A stretch of DNA of 64,000 nucleotides from Peribacillus huizhouensis (lineage in GTDB: Bacteria > Bacillota > Bacilli > Bacillales > DSM-1321). The notes beneath the pieces are model-generated. The model did not search any database. It saw only the letters and a program-made list of their open reading frames with translations, and was not told the origin of the DNA. The position numbers and the translations under genes are program-made. The stretch covers positions 247,926 to 311,925 of the forward strand of contig NZ_JACJHX010000003.1 in assembly GCF_014138605.1 (NCBI RefSeq), written 5' to 3'. Below, one piece after another: positions 43,355 to 52,127 of the stretch. The number at the start of each line of letters is the position of its first letter. Within the stretch, counting starts at the first letter, position 1.

Positions 43355-43488
43355 CATGCCCATCAAACTAATATTTTGAAGGATCCCCAAAACGAGAAAT
43401 TTTATCTTCCCATAGTTTTCCATGGGAAGATAAAATTTTTTAGTTTTGGGGATCAATGAATTTCTTAACTTGATGGGTATGGTGTCTG
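43355..43488. repeat. Long nested palindrome (about 130 bp)
   Basis: Three nested pairs: CATGCCCATCAA/TTGATGGGTATG on the outside (11 of 12), GATCCCCAAAAC (43382-43393)/GTTTTGGGGATC (43443-43454) perfect, and ATTTTATCTTCCCAT (43399-43413)/ATGGGAAGATAAAAT (43422-43436) perfect, around an 8-base loop. The arms look like two inverted copies of one element end. It may be a MITE-like or insertion-sequence remnant. Confidence 0.75.
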
Positions 43489-43526
43489 ACCCTTCGTTTG
43501 AGGCCACCCGCTTTGGTACTAGTCTT

Positions 43527-44213
43527 CTATTTTTTTTTCTTTTCTGACAGTATTCCATCCTCGATATAGACGATACGATCACATAAATCAAGCATGCGCT
43601 TGTCATGGGTAACCATGATCGCTGCTTTTTGGTGCAGTTTCACTTCATCTGCGAGCATTTGCACGACAGCTCGTCCTCGTTCGGAATCAAGGCTTGCTGT
43701 TGGTTCATCTGCTAAAATAATATCAGGGTTATTCATCCAGGCGCGAGCGATGGCAACACGTTGCCGCTCACCGCCGGATAAGCTTTCTGGGTAATGATTC
43801 TTTCTATGCATTAAGCCAAGTCGATCAAGTAGATTATGGGCTCTTTTTTTTGCATTTGTATGATGCATTCCACTTAACTCGGGAATGAGTAGCAATTGAT
43901 CTTGAACGGTTAAATAGGGAATTAAATTAGACGATTGAAAGATGAAGCCGATTTTTTCTAATCGGAGCTGATTCATTTTTTTCGGAGAAAGCTTGTGAAT
44001 CTCCTTACCGCCAATCATCATCCGCCCGCTCGTTGGCGATAATAAAGCACCTGTAATGGAAAGAAAGGTACTTTTTCCTGATCCAGATGGTCCGACAACG
44101 GCGACGAATTCACCCGCTTTTACTTGTAATGATACATCATCCAATACTTTGACAGACGTATCGCCATCGCCATAAACCTTACTGATCTGCTCGAGAAGTA
44201 ATAAATCTTCCAT
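43527..44213 (-). CDS. hrtA: Haem efflux ABC transporter ATPase HrtA
   Basis: 228 residues. Walker [11 protein letters not shown]-loop IFQSSNLIPYLTV, signature [19 protein letters not shown], Walker B IILADEPTASLD and the H-loop VTHD are all intact. The QSSNLIPYL and RAWMNNP stretches resemble staphylococcal HrtA. It powers the HrtB permease, and its start overlaps the hrtB stop by one base. The assignment to haem rests on the HrtB, HssS and HssR neighbours and the HssR box. Confidence 0.87.
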   Translation of the reverse strand: MEDLLLLEQISKVYGDGDTSVKVLDDVSLQVKAGEFVAVVGPSGSGKSTFLSITGALLSPTSGRMMIGGKEIHKLSPKKMNQLRLEKIGFIFQSSNLIPYLTVQDQLLLIPELSGMHHTNAKKRAHNLLDRLGLMHRKNHYPESLSGGERQRVAIARAWMNNPDIILADEPTASLDSERGRAVVQMLADEVKLHQKAAIMVTHDKRMLDLCDRIVYIEDGILSEKKKK

Positions 44214-45331
44214 TATACAGCCCTCCCAATTGCTTCGATTGCATCAATTTTCGATACCCGATATAGCGATAGTAACGCGCCGATCATCGATACTACTAAG
44301 AAAAGAATCGAGCAGCCGAATACTAATGAAGTACTAAGGTTAAAAGGCATACTATCTGGTAAAATGAATGACACGCCAATAGTAAGTGAGATACTGATTA
44401 GTAAACTTACAATCGTAATGAATAGTACTTGAAATATAATGGTTCGTGCCAAGTACGTTGATTTGGCGCCAATTGCTTTTAAGACACCGAATTGATTCAT
44501 TTTTTGAATGGTCATAACGTAGAAAAATACGGCTAATACAAAAGCAGAAATTACGAATAGAAATGCAATCATCATTATCAGTGAGCCTTGTTCTTCTTTA
44601 TAGCCTGGAATACCTTGAAGGGCTTGATCTTTACTAATCACGTCAACGTTCGGTAGATTTTTCTCAATTTGTTTCGCTTGATTTGCCGAAATGTTTAAAG
44701 CAATCGTATTAAATATTTCCTGATTCGGAGTTTGTTGATGTGAAATGGTCGACCAACCGTTGAAATTCATATAGACAACAGGAGTATGACTGAAAGATTG
44801 ACCTTCTGTGAAACCGACGATTTTAAAAGTTTCTCCTGATGCCAAATCTTCTATTTCATCTCCGAGCTTAAATCCTTCAAGTTGTATGGAGCGATCGGCT
44901 ACTATTTCATGGGCTGTTCTTTGATTGATCATTTTTCCTTCGCTTATTGTAGGGGCAAGCATGCTGTTTACATCAATTGCGAAAAACGTAATATCCAATT
45001 TTTTTGTTGCCCCACTTTTCGTGATGGTTGTCATTTGCACGCCAAGTGGTGTAGCCTTCCCCTCTTCGGTATATTGGCGCACATCCTGCAGATTGTTATC
45101 AGATATGGTGGAACGAGTTAAGCGATTGTCCGAATCCTGCTGGAGAACTAAATAATTCGTGTTCATGTTTTGTATTGACGATGCGTTATCTGACGACAGC
45201 CCGTTGGCTAATCCGGAAACAAACAGGACCAACCAGATAAGCAATACCATAATGAATCCAATTAATACATAGCGTAATTTAGCGTGTTTCATTTCCCTTA
45301 AAGCGAGAAACATCCTTCTGTTCATCTCCAT
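44213..45331 (-). CDS. hrtB: Haem efflux permease HrtB (FtsX-like)
   Basis: About 366-372 residues. The true start may be ATG 45313 (MFLALREMKHAKLRYVLIG), which lines up with the start of staphylococcal HrtB; ATG 45325 and 45331 are alternatives. The layout is one N-terminal helix, a MacB-like extracellular domain and three C-terminal helices including AFFYVMTIQKMNQFGVLKAIGA, which is very close to HrtB. With HrtA it exports excess haem from the membrane. It has its own promoter with an HssR box just upstream, separate from hssRS. Confidence 0.87.
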   Translation of the reverse strand: MEMNRRMFLALREMKHAKLRYVLIGFIMVLLIWLVLFVSGLANGLSSDNASSIQNMNTNYLVLQQDSDNRLTRSTISDNNLQDVRQYTEEGKATPLGVQMTTITKSGATKKLDITFFAIDVNSMLAPTISEGKMINQRTAHEIVADRSIQLEGFKLGDEIEDLASGETFKIVGFTEGQSFSHTPVVYMNFNGWSTISHQQTPNQEIFNTIALNISANQAKQIEKNLPNVDVISKDQALQGIPGYKEEQGSLIMMIAFLFVISAFVLAVFFYVMTIQKMNQFGVLKAIGAKSTYLARTIIFQVLFITIVSLLISISLTIGVSFILPDSMPFNLSTSLVFGCSILFLVVSMIGALLSLYRVSKIDAIEAIGRAV

Positions 45332-45353
45332 TCATTTAATAACTTAAATATAG

Positions 45354-45384
45354 GATAATACGGCAATATGAACGGAGTATGAAC
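45354..45384 (-). promoter_or_regulatory. HssR box and promoter of hrtBA
   Basis: On the minus strand GTTCATACT (45384-45376) and GTTCATATT (45373-45365) are direct repeats two bases apart. This is the arrangement known for staphylococcal HssR (GTTCATATT, two bases, GTTCATATT). TATTAT at 45359-45354 is a fitting -10 box, so the repeats cover the -35 region as for an activator. Confidence 0.88.
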
Positions 45385-45390
45385 AGTTGT

Positions 45391-46773
45391 TTACATTCTA
45401 GGAAGCTGTATTCGGAAAATCGTTCCGTGTCCAACTTGGCTTTTGACGAGGATTTGTCCGTTATGAAGCTCAACTATTTTCTTCGTAATCGCAAGACCTA
45501 ATCCACTACTTCCGATTTCGCTTGGAGTTCTAGCTTGATCTGCTTTATAAAAACGGTTGAAAATATTGGCTAAATCGCTTTTGGCAATCCCAATGCCTGT
45601 ATCTTGTACTTCAACGATGCAATCATTTTCCTGTTCAGTGAGCCGAATGGAAATCGTTCCACCAATAGGAGTGAATTTAATGCTGTTCGTTAAAAGATTC
45701 GTCCAGACTTGGTGTAGCAGATGCTGATCGGCGTAGATGAAGGTTGTAGGTAAACTTAAGTCAATCGCTAACTCTTTTTCTTGCCAGCTCCATTCAGCCA
45801 TAAATATGACCTGTTTAATTTGCTTTGCCACATCAAAGGTGCTCTTTTTTACAAGAAATTCTTCTTTATCTAATGAAGCGAGCGTTAGTAATTGTTTACT
45901 TAATTGGGACATTCGTTTCGTTTCTGCTTCAATAATGGCTAAATAATGCTTCCGTTGTTCTTCAGGTAAAGTGTCTGATTGCAAAGTTTGTGAAAAACCT
46001 TGGATGGATGCGAGTGGGGCTTGAATTTCATGAGAAACGTTCGAAACGAATTCCTGTCGCATACTCTCAAGCTGTTCTATATTCTTTGCCATCTCTCTAA
46101 AATGCTCGGCTAATTTGCCAATTTCGTCTCGTCGTTTCATATCGAGCTCTATATCATATTTTCCGCTGGAAATTCTTTTCGTTGCATCGGTTAGTTTGCT
46201 GATTGGTTTTACAATATACCGCGTACTAATAATGACGAAGAGGATACTTAATATGAGCGAAAGAATGAGAAGAACGGAAAAGAAAATACGCATTTCACCA
46301 AACTGCATATCGAGATTCGGACGAATGAAAAGTGCATAGTTCTTACCGTCAACAGTCAGTCGTATTCCGATTGTGTTCGTTAATACGTTATCGAAAAAAC
46401 CTGTGATAAAGGCACTTGAGGGGAAATCCAGAATGCCGTGATACACTTGGCCGTCAAGCACATTCTGAATGATTTCCGAATCGATCTCTTTTTTTCTAAA
46501 TTCCCCGCCATAAAAGAAACCTTGTCCATTTTGATCCACTACATACAATTGATAGCCGAGGTTGGCGGTATTTTCTAAATAATCGTCAAGTGAAATTTCT
46601 TGGTTCTTTTCATAAAAAGTAACGATGTCTTCCGAAAGTAGAGTCACTTTCCTGTCATTAACTGGTTTAAGCTTAGTTTGATAATAAAAATTGGCAAAGA
46701 GGAAGGCTAATATTCCGCTTAAAATCATCACAAAGATAGTGGTAAAAACGATACGTAAATAGAGAGTTTTCAA
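45391..46773 (-). CDS. hssS: Haem-sensing histidine kinase HssS
   Basis: 460 residues, as in HssS (about 457). Two membrane helices (10-32 and about 165-190) enclose an extracellular sensor with YHGILDFPSSAFITGFFDN, which matches the HssS sensor block. Then come HAMP (IVKPISKLTDATKRISSG), the phospho-acceptor H-box FVSNVSHEIQAPLASIQGF (Q replaces the common K after the histidine-glutamate pair), N-box NLLTNSIKFTP, and the G-boxes DTGIGIAKSD and SGLGLAITK. Its start overlaps the hssR stop (ATGA). Confidence 0.9.
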   Translation of the reverse strand: MKTLYLRIVFTTIFVMILSGILAFLFANFYYQTKLKPVNDRKVTLLSEDIVTFYEKNQEISLDDYLENTANLGYQLYVVDQNGQGFFYGGEFRKKEIDSEIIQNVLDGQVYHGILDFPSSAFITGFFDNVLTNTIGIRLTVDGKNYALFIRPNLDMQFGEMRIFFSVLLILSLILSILFVIISTRYIVKPISKLTDATKRISSGKYDIELDMKRRDEIGKLAEHFREMAKNIEQLESMRQEFVSNVSHEIQAPLASIQGFSQTLQSDTLPEEQRKHYLAIIEAETKRMSQLSKQLLTLASLDKEEFLVKKSTFDVAKQIKQVIFMAEWSWQEKELAIDLSLPTTFIYADQHLLHQVWTNLLTNSIKFTPIGGTISIRLTEQENDCIVEVQDTGIGIAKSDLANIFNRFYKADQARTPSEIGSSGLGLAITKKIVELHNGQILVKSQVGHGTIFRIQLPRM

Positions 46774-47447
46774 TGTTGGGCAACCTCCAATTTATAGCCG
46801 ACCCCTCGTACTGTTTTAATCAAGAAATCGCAATCTTGGTTCGAGAAACGCTCACGTAAACGCTTAATATGAACATCGACTGTGCGGTCATCCCCTGAAA
46901 AATCTGCTCCCCAGATTAGATGAATCAATTCGTCTCGCGTGAAAATTCGATTAGGGAAGCTTGCTAGCTGAGCTAATAGTTCAAATTCCTTCATTGGCAG
47001 CATCAAAAGCTTCCCATTAGCATGCACTTCATAACTTTTGCGGTCAATGACCGTTTGATTGAGGATGATTTTCTCTGCGTTGACCATTTGAAATCGACGA
47101 AGGAGTGCTTTAATTCGGAACAATAATTCTTTAGGCTCAAACGGTTTTGTAACATAATCATCGGTTCCCACAGCAAAACCTTTTTCTTTATCAATCAACT
47201 GATCTTTCGCAGTTAATAAAATAATCGGGAAATCATAATCGTTTCTCATTTCCTCACACAACTGATATCCATCCTTATTCGGCATCATCACGTCTATAAT
47301 GGCTAATTGAATTTGCTGCTCCAAGAGGATATCGGAAGCTTCGACACCATCAGCTGCCAAGTAGACGGAAAATCCTTCTTTTTGTAGAAAGTGCTTTAAC
47401 AATTCACGTATATGAAGATCATCATCAGCAATTAATATATGGATCAT
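46770..47447 (-). CDS. hssR: Haem response regulator HssR
   Basis: 225 residues from ATG 47447; an in-frame ATG at 47459 abuts the AGGAG site and is less likely. The receiver domain has the acidic pair DDD near residue 8, phospho-acceptor Asp in IIDVMMPNKDG and the lysine in DDYVTKPFEPKEL. The winged-helix OmpR domain ends VDVHIKRLRERF ... TVRGVGYKLE. The sequence is close to HssR. The direct repeat ahead of hrtB supports a complete haem-stress circuit. The upstream region holds the 41-bp repeats. Confidence 0.9.
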   Translation of the reverse strand: MIHILIADDDLHIRELLKHFLQKEGFSVYLAADGVEASDILLEQQIQLAIIDVMMPNKDGYQLCEEMRNDYDFPIILLTAKDQLIDKEKGFAVGTDDYVTKPFEPKELLFRIKALLRRFQMVNAEKIILNQTVIDRKSYEVHANGKLLMLPMKEFELLAQLASFPNRIFTRDELIHLIWGADFSGDDRTVDVHIKRLRERFSNQDCDFLIKTVRGVGYKLEVAQH

Positions 47448-47582
47448 AAGGTTATACATCTCCTAAAATAGTATGCTTGAGGAAGTTTACCTTAAATATA
47501 CAGTATTTAGTCAAGAAGCTGAAATGTCTGTATGTTTAGAATAGGAAGACGTGACAAATCCGATTCCTACTCGCCAAATGTT

Positions 47583-47730
47583 CATTCTGGCGCGCAAATT
47601 CCAAATCCGGCAGGAAAAGTGTAGATTCCGGCACGCAAATCCCAAATCCGGCACGAAAAGTGTAGATTTCGGCACGCAAATCCCAAATCCGGCACGAAAG
47701 TTGTAGATTTGCATCGAAATTACCATTCTG
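47583..47730. repeat. 41-bp tandem repeat array, locus A
   Basis: Alternating half-units of 21 and 20 bases: CCGGCACGAAAAGTGTAGAT and CGGCACGCAAATCCCAAAT, about three and a half periods with small changes. The array lies in the divergent region between hssR and the metallo-hydrolase gene. A related array with the same period is at 63741-64000. The period is not a multiple of three, so it is not coding. Confidence 0.85.
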
Positions 47731-47885
47731 CGTTCTAAATTATTGCCATGAATAGAGGGAATTGTCTTAAAACCTCATAAAGGGACCATTCGATTTTTGA
47801 GAAATTTGGATAAACTTGGTCCAGCAGGGAATAAATTTGTTTGCTACAATCAAATATGATAGAAAACGTGGACAGGAGAGAGGAA

Positions 47886-49349
47886 ATGGAGTTTTTAGCA
47901 ACAATTTTAATAGTAGTCGCTTTTTTTAGCTTTTTTATCGGTCTGCTTGGTGTAATGAAAGGAAGTGTGAAATTCTTAAGATTGCGCACTAGGAAGGCTA
48001 GCTCCTTATTTGTTGTGGCTGCATTTGTAGTATTCATAATCGGCGGAGCCATATTGCCTACTACCCCAGATCAGCAGGGAACTTCACAGGAAAAGGAACT
48101 AAAAGAAACGAAAACAGCAGAGACGAAAACAGCAGAAACGAAAACAGAAGAGACGAAGAAAGATGTCGTTGTTTCTAAGCCGGTAACTGAAGAAATGGCC
48201 GTCCATTTTGTCGATGTTGGCCAAGGGGCAGCACAAGTGATTATTGCTCCAAACAAAAAAGTAATGGTCATTGATGCTGGCAATAACGATGATGAAGACA
48301 AAATGGTAGCTTACTTGAAAGAGTTAGGAGTTTCTAAGGTTGATATTTTAATTGGAACCCATCCTGACGCAGATCATATTGGCGGAATGGATGCGGTCAT
48401 TGACTCTTTTGATATCGGAAAAATATATATGCCGAAAGTACAAAGAAATACGCAAACATTTGAATCGGTTTTACAATCTATTCAAAACAAAGTATTGACT
48501 GTGACTACAGCAAAAGCGGGGATCGAGCTTGATTTAGACCCTGCGGTACAAGTGAAAATGATTGCTCCACTGGACGATACAACAAGTGATGCGAATGAAA
48601 TGAGTGCCGTCGTCAGACTTCAATATGGTGAACAATCATTCCTTTTGACGGGAGATGCTGGAATACCAACGGAGGAAAAATGGCTTCAGTCTGGTGAATT
48701 GATACAATCAACCGTTCTTTTAACTGGTCACCATGGTAGCAATCACTCTACTAGTGAAGCATTTTTAAAAGCAGTTCAACCGAAATACGCAGTCATTCAA
48801 GTAGGGAAAAACAGTTACGGTCACCCAACTAGCGAAGTATTAGAACGACTTCACAGCGAGAAAATAAATATATACCGTAACGATACCGATGGAACGATTG
48901 TGTTTAAAACGGATGGAAAAGAAATCAATGTCAATAAAGATGCATGGGAGTATACACCTGCTCCTAAAACACAGAAACAGACAGCAGCGCCTAACCAAAC
49001 CCAAGCTAAACCTGCTGTGACGCCACCAGTCAGTACACCAGATGTGTCAAACGCTATACAGGCATCTGCAGTGATTGACAATAGCAACCCAAATCAAAAC
49101 GAAGAAGTTACAGTAACTGTTACGGTACAAGATCAAAACAGTCAGCCTGTAAATGGGGCGAATGTTCACTTAACCCTTCAATTTAAGTCGAAAGATACGG
49201 TGTATGAAGGTGTGACGAATGCAAATGGAGTTGCCTCACTATCCTTTAGAGTAGGAAGAGCGGCTGCCGGATTCACAGTAAATGGCGACATTACAGTAAC
49301 TGCCAACGGAGTAACTACTACTACACAAACAGCATTTACGCCAAAATAA
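47886..49349 (+). CDS. ComEC/Rec2-like metallo-beta-lactamase-fold hydrolase with Ig-like tail
   Basis: About 487 residues from ATG 47886, with AGGAGAGAGG upstream. Two N-terminal membrane helices (about 5-25 and 40-58) are followed by a TK/ET-rich linker with three imperfect AETKT repeats. The metallo-beta-lactamase domain resembles the one in ComEC: MAVHFVDVGQGAAQVI, HPDADHIGGMDAVI (metal site), LLTGDAG and TGHHGSNHSTS ... GHPTSEVLERL. A P/T/Q linker then leads to a C-terminal Ig-like (Big-type) domain (ASAVIDNSNPNQNEEVTVTVTVQDQ). It is probably anchored outside the cell and may hydrolyse nucleic acid or a phosphoester. Confidence 0.85.
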   Translation: MEFLATILIVVAFFSFFIGLLGVMKGSVKFLRLRTRKASSLFVVAAFVVFIIGGAILPTTPDQQGTSQEKELKETKTAETKTAETKTEETKKDVVVSKPVTEEMAVHFVDVGQGAAQVIIAPNKKVMVIDAGNNDDEDKMVAYLKELGVSKVDILIGTHPDADHIGGMDAVIDSFDIGKIYMPKVQRNTQTFESVLQSIQNKVLTVTTAKAGIELDLDPAVQVKMIAPLDDTTSDANEMSAVVRLQYGEQSFLLTGDAGIPTEEKWLQSGELIQSTVLLTGHHGSNHSTSEAFLKAVQPKYAVIQVGKNSYGHPTSEVLERLHSEKINIYRNDTDGTIVFKTDGKEINVNKDAWEYTPAPKTQKQTAAPNQTQAKPAVTPPVSTPDVSNAIQASAVIDNSNPNQNEEVTVTVTVQDQNSQPVNGANVHLTLQFKSKDTVYEGVTNANGVASLSFRVGRAAAGFTVNGDITVTANGVTTTTQTAFTPK

Positions 49350-49362
49350 AGGAAGTGTAACC

Positions 49363-49575
49363 ATGAAGGGAATCATAGATCGATTTGAAGGAGATTTAGT
49401 TGTCGTTGAAGTCGATGGAAAAACAATAAATGTTCCGAAAAAGTTGGTTGATTCTAAAGTAAAAGTTAGTGATGTTGTTGAGTTGGTCAATGAAAAATGG
49501 ATGGCTAATGAAGCAGAAACCGAAAAGCGTAGGAAAAAGATAAAATCGATTATGGAAAGCGTTTGGGAAGATTAA
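49363..49575 (+). CDS. DUF3006 small protein
   Basis: 70 residues: MKGIIDRFEGDLVVVEVDG, KTINVPKKLVDSKVKVSDVVEL and a charged helical tail. It fits DUF3006, a small beta-barrel-like domain often encoded next to ComEC-like metallo-hydrolases. It starts 14 bases after the hydrolase stop and is surely co-transcribed. The function is unknown. Confidence 0.85.
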   Translation: MKGIIDRFEGDLVVVEVDGKTINVPKKLVDSKVKVSDVVELVNEKWMANEAETEKRRKKIKSIMESVWED

Positions 49576-49614
49576 AAAAAATATATAGGAAACAGGATCG
49601 GCGATGTCCTATAA

Positions 49615-49702
49615 GGGTCCGACCTCCAACTCTCAATCAGAATGCAGTGTTTCTCACACTTATCTGAACTGTATACAGGGAGTTGCGAGGTCTGGCCTTT
49701 TT
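49615..49702 (+). terminator. Long-stem terminator after DUF3006 gene
   Basis: GGTCCGACCTCCAACTC near 49616 pairs with GGAGTTGCGAGGTCTGGCC near 49679, followed by T6. Confidence 0.75.
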
Positions 49703-49787
49703 TGGAATAAGAGAATGTGGAAGCATATTACCAACATCTGAATCGGTTATACATTAACCTTGATTCTACTTGTGGCTTTACGTAGAT

Positions 49788-50480
49788 TTACATTGTGATT
49801 AGCCAAGCGACGATAGGTCCTATAATTGATCCTAATATGGCACTTAATGTCATGGAAACGGAACTCATGGACAAGGTAAATTCCCCATATTCAGCAGATT
49901 TTGCTGTGCCTAAAGCATGTGAGGCACTACCAAAGGCAATTCCTTTTCCTAGTGAACTGTTAATTCGCAATCGTTTCATGAAGGCTGGACCTATGATGAC
50001 GCCAGTGAAACCTGCGATCATGACAAAAATAGTCGTCATTGGGGGAATACCACCAAGTACTTCTGAAACTTGAAGAGCTACAGGGGTTGTAAGAGATTTA
50101 GGTAACATGGATAGGATAAGCGTTTGGTCTATTCCTAAAACACGTGCGAATAGGAGAACACTGATCATACCAGTAATTAATCCGACAAAAACGCCACATA
50201 TAATGGGGAACCAATAGCTCACGACGATATGACGCTGTTTGTATAAAGGGTAGGCAAGTGCTACTACAGCAGGTCCTAGAAGGGAATGAATCCACTGTCC
50301 GCCAACCATATAGCTTGAATAGGGAATATGGAGGATGGAAAGAAGGATGATTAGGATGATTGTTGTTGTTAACACGGGTACGAGTAGCGGGAAAGTAAAA
50401 CGTACATATAAACGATTCATAAGAACATAAACAGCAATCGTCCCTAAGATTACAGTGATTGCGAATAGTGTTTGCTGCAT
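49788..50480 (-). CDS. lrgB: LrgB/CidB-family membrane protein
   Basis: 230 residues, about six hydrophobic segments. Family features include LLGPAVVALAYPLYKQR, MLPKSLTTPVALQVSEVLGG, GIIGPAFMKRL-like FTGVIIGPAFMKRL and GIAFGSASHALGTAKSAEYGE. LrgAB/CidAB proteins act in control of murein hydrolase activity and in pyruvate uptake in some Firmicutes. It overlaps lrgA by 31 bases. No LytSR-type two-component genes are next to it. Confidence 0.9.
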   Translation of the reverse strand: MQQTLFAITVILGTIAVYVLMNRLYVRFTFPLLVPVLTTTIILIILLSILHIPYSSYMVGGQWIHSLLGPAVVALAYPLYKQRHIVVSYWFPIICGVFVGLITGMISVLLFARVLGIDQTLILSMLPKSLTTPVALQVSEVLGGIPPMTTIFVMIAGFTGVIIGPAFMKRLRINSSLGKGIAFGSASHALGTAKSAEYGEFTLSMSSVSMTLSAILGSIIGPIVAWLITM

Positions 50481-50854
50481 TTCTCTTTCTCCTTTCTTAG
50501 TTGTTCCCGTTTTTCAAGAAACTGACTCATCAATCCAGCTGCACCCATCGTGATCATCGTACTTATGACAGTAATTACAACTAAGAGTGACCCTTTAAAT
50601 GAAAGTAATGAAGGGTGATTCATGATCCCCAACATAGCTGGTATAAATAACAATGATAAATATTTCAGCAGAAATCCAACTCCAGCTTCAATGAATCGCA
50701 CTGGAATAATTTTTAAAGACAAACCAACCAATAACAAGAGCATACCAATGATACTTCCTGGAATCGGCAGATTAAATAAGTCATGCAAAACGTTTCCGAT
50801 AAAGGAAAAGGCATAAAGAATAGCAATCTGGAAGATGATCGTTATGATTTTCAT
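50450..50854 (-). CDS. lrgA: LrgA/CidA-family holin-like protein
   Basis: 134 residues with four hydrophobic segments: FIGNVLHDLFNLPIPGSIIGM, LKIIPVRFIEAGVGFLLKYLSLLFIPA and MLGIMNHPSLL are typical of LrgA/CidA. It ends in a charged coil (EKREQLRKEKEKC). It is the first gene of an lrgAB operon and has a promoter about 70 bases upstream. Confidence 0.9.
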   Translation of the reverse strand: MKIITIIFQIAILYAFSFIGNVLHDLFNLPIPGSIIGMLLLLVGLSLKIIPVRFIEAGVGFLLKYLSLLFIPAMLGIMNHPSLLSFKGSLLVVITVISTMITMGAAGLMSQFLEKREQLRKEKEKCSKHYSQSL

Positions 50855-50922
50855 GTATCTTGCTGCAAACTAGAACAGCTTTCCACCTCTCTTTGAATTA
50901 AAACTTATAAACTTACCATACT

Positions 50923-50950
50923 ATGATACAACTATAATTATATGTGTCAA
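50923..50950 (-). promoter_or_regulatory. SigA-type promoter of lrgAB
   Basis: On the minus strand TTGACA (50950-50945) and TATCAT (50928-50923) are 16 bases apart. Confidence 0.6.
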
Positions 50951-51021
50951 TGGATAGTTTAATGGGCGCAGAAGATAAATGTGGCATGTTTTTGATATGA
51001 TTAGTCTGAATGTACAAGGTT

Positions 51022-51130
51022 ATTATCCCAAATGAACGGTAGTAAGACACCTACGATTAAAGCATAGAGGAATCGAAGAAGCGTAGGTAGAGGGACTCCA
51101 ACTATTAAAGTTTTGCTTTATTGAGATAGT
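51022..51130. repeat. Dispersed repeat, copy 4 (diverged)
   Basis: ATCCCAAATGAACGGTAGTA, AGACACCTACGATTAAAG, GAGGAATCGAAGAAGCGTAG and TATTAAAGTTTTGCTTTA follow the order of the long copy at 16408 with many changes. The rest of the region up to the PAP2 gene holds no gene. Confidence 0.65.
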
Positions 51131-51389
51131 AAGATTCTACCTTAAGGTAAATAATAATCTGGAGCAAAGTCAAGATTAAGAAAGATACCAATTTTGTCAT
51201 GCCTGTATGAATAGCGGGCATCTTTTCCTGTCGAAATTATTAAATAAATGTTGCCCAAGTTATTGAAAAGACAAGCTTGCAGTGTAAACATGTTTACAGA
51301 ATATGAGAGATATTAAGGAAAACAGTTTTATTCTAAAAAATAGAAAGTACGTACATCTAAGAATAATCATACATTTGAGGTGTTTTCAC

Positions 51390-52049
51390 ATGAAACAAAA
51401 GGGGCTGCTTTTGATTGCTTTATTAATAAGTTTGTTCTCGCTTATGGCTTTTAGTCTTATGGCTATTCTTATTAGTGGGAAGAGGATCGTTCAATTTGAT
51501 CAAAAGGTGATTTCTTTTGTTCAAGGATTCGAGACTTCCCTGGTTACTTCGATCATGAAGTTTTTTACATTTATTGGTTCGATGCCAGTTGTGTTGGTGA
51601 TTGTTCTAATTGCTTTAATTATTCTAGATAAAGTTTTAAAGCATCGAACAGAATTAGTACTATTTGTTGTCGTCATAATCGGAACACCGGTTCTTAATCA
51701 GCTCTTGAAATTCGTTTTCCAACGTTCCCGTCCAGATATTCATCGCCTGATTGAAGTGGGCGGCTATAGTTTTCCAAGTGGTCATGCGATGAATGCCTTT
51801 GCAGTTTATGGAATTATTTCTTTTCTATTATGGCGTCATATCCCTACTTTTTTGGGACGCACAACTCTAATTATCATTAGCGGTATATTCATTTTCATGA
51901 TTGGTATAAGTCGGATTTATCTAGGGGTGCACTATCCAAGCGATATTATCGGTGGCTATTTCGCGAGCAGTTTTTGGCTGGCCAGTGCCATATGGTTTTT
52001 CTACAGATTAAAAAGCGAAGCAAACAGAAAGAAAACTTTGGTGGAGTAG
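51390..52049 (+). CDS. PAP2-family membrane phosphatase
   Basis: About 219 residues from ATG 51390, after GAGGTG; the upstream frame from 51303 has no good start. There are about six membrane helices. The acid phosphatase motifs are KFVFQRSRPDI (C1), YSFPSGHAMNAF (C2) and SRIYLGVHYPSDIIGGY (C3). The family splits lipid pyrophosphates such as undecaprenyl pyrophosphate or phosphatidic acid at the outer membrane face. It is monocistronic. An exact role (bcrC-like or PgpB-like) cannot be set. Confidence 0.92.
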   Translation: MKQKGLLLIALLISLFSLMAFSLMAILISGKRIVQFDQKVISFVQGFETSLVTSIMKFFTFIGSMPVVLVIVLIALIILDKVLKHRTELVLFVVVIIGTPVLNQLLKFVFQRSRPDIHRLIEVGGYSFPSGHAMNAFAVYGIISFLLWRHIPTFLGRTTLIIISGIFIFMIGISRIYLGVHYPSDIIGGYFASSFWLASAIWFFYRLKSEANRKKTLVE

Positions 52050-52127
52050 TAATTCATTACGATTCGGAAGCTCGTCATGATTTCTTTACTGTATAGATTG
52101 TTGTGACACGTATACAGAAATAAAGCC

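Noticed and set aside
43527..45331. LolCDE/MacB-type lipoprotein or drug exporter
   Set aside because: The general FtsX/ATPase fold fits, but HrtB-like sequence, HssRS neighbours and the GTTCATATT box make haem efflux the better call.
47583..47730. CRISPR array
   Set aside because: The repeats are contiguous with no unique spacers, the period is 41 with internal half-units, and there are no cas genes.
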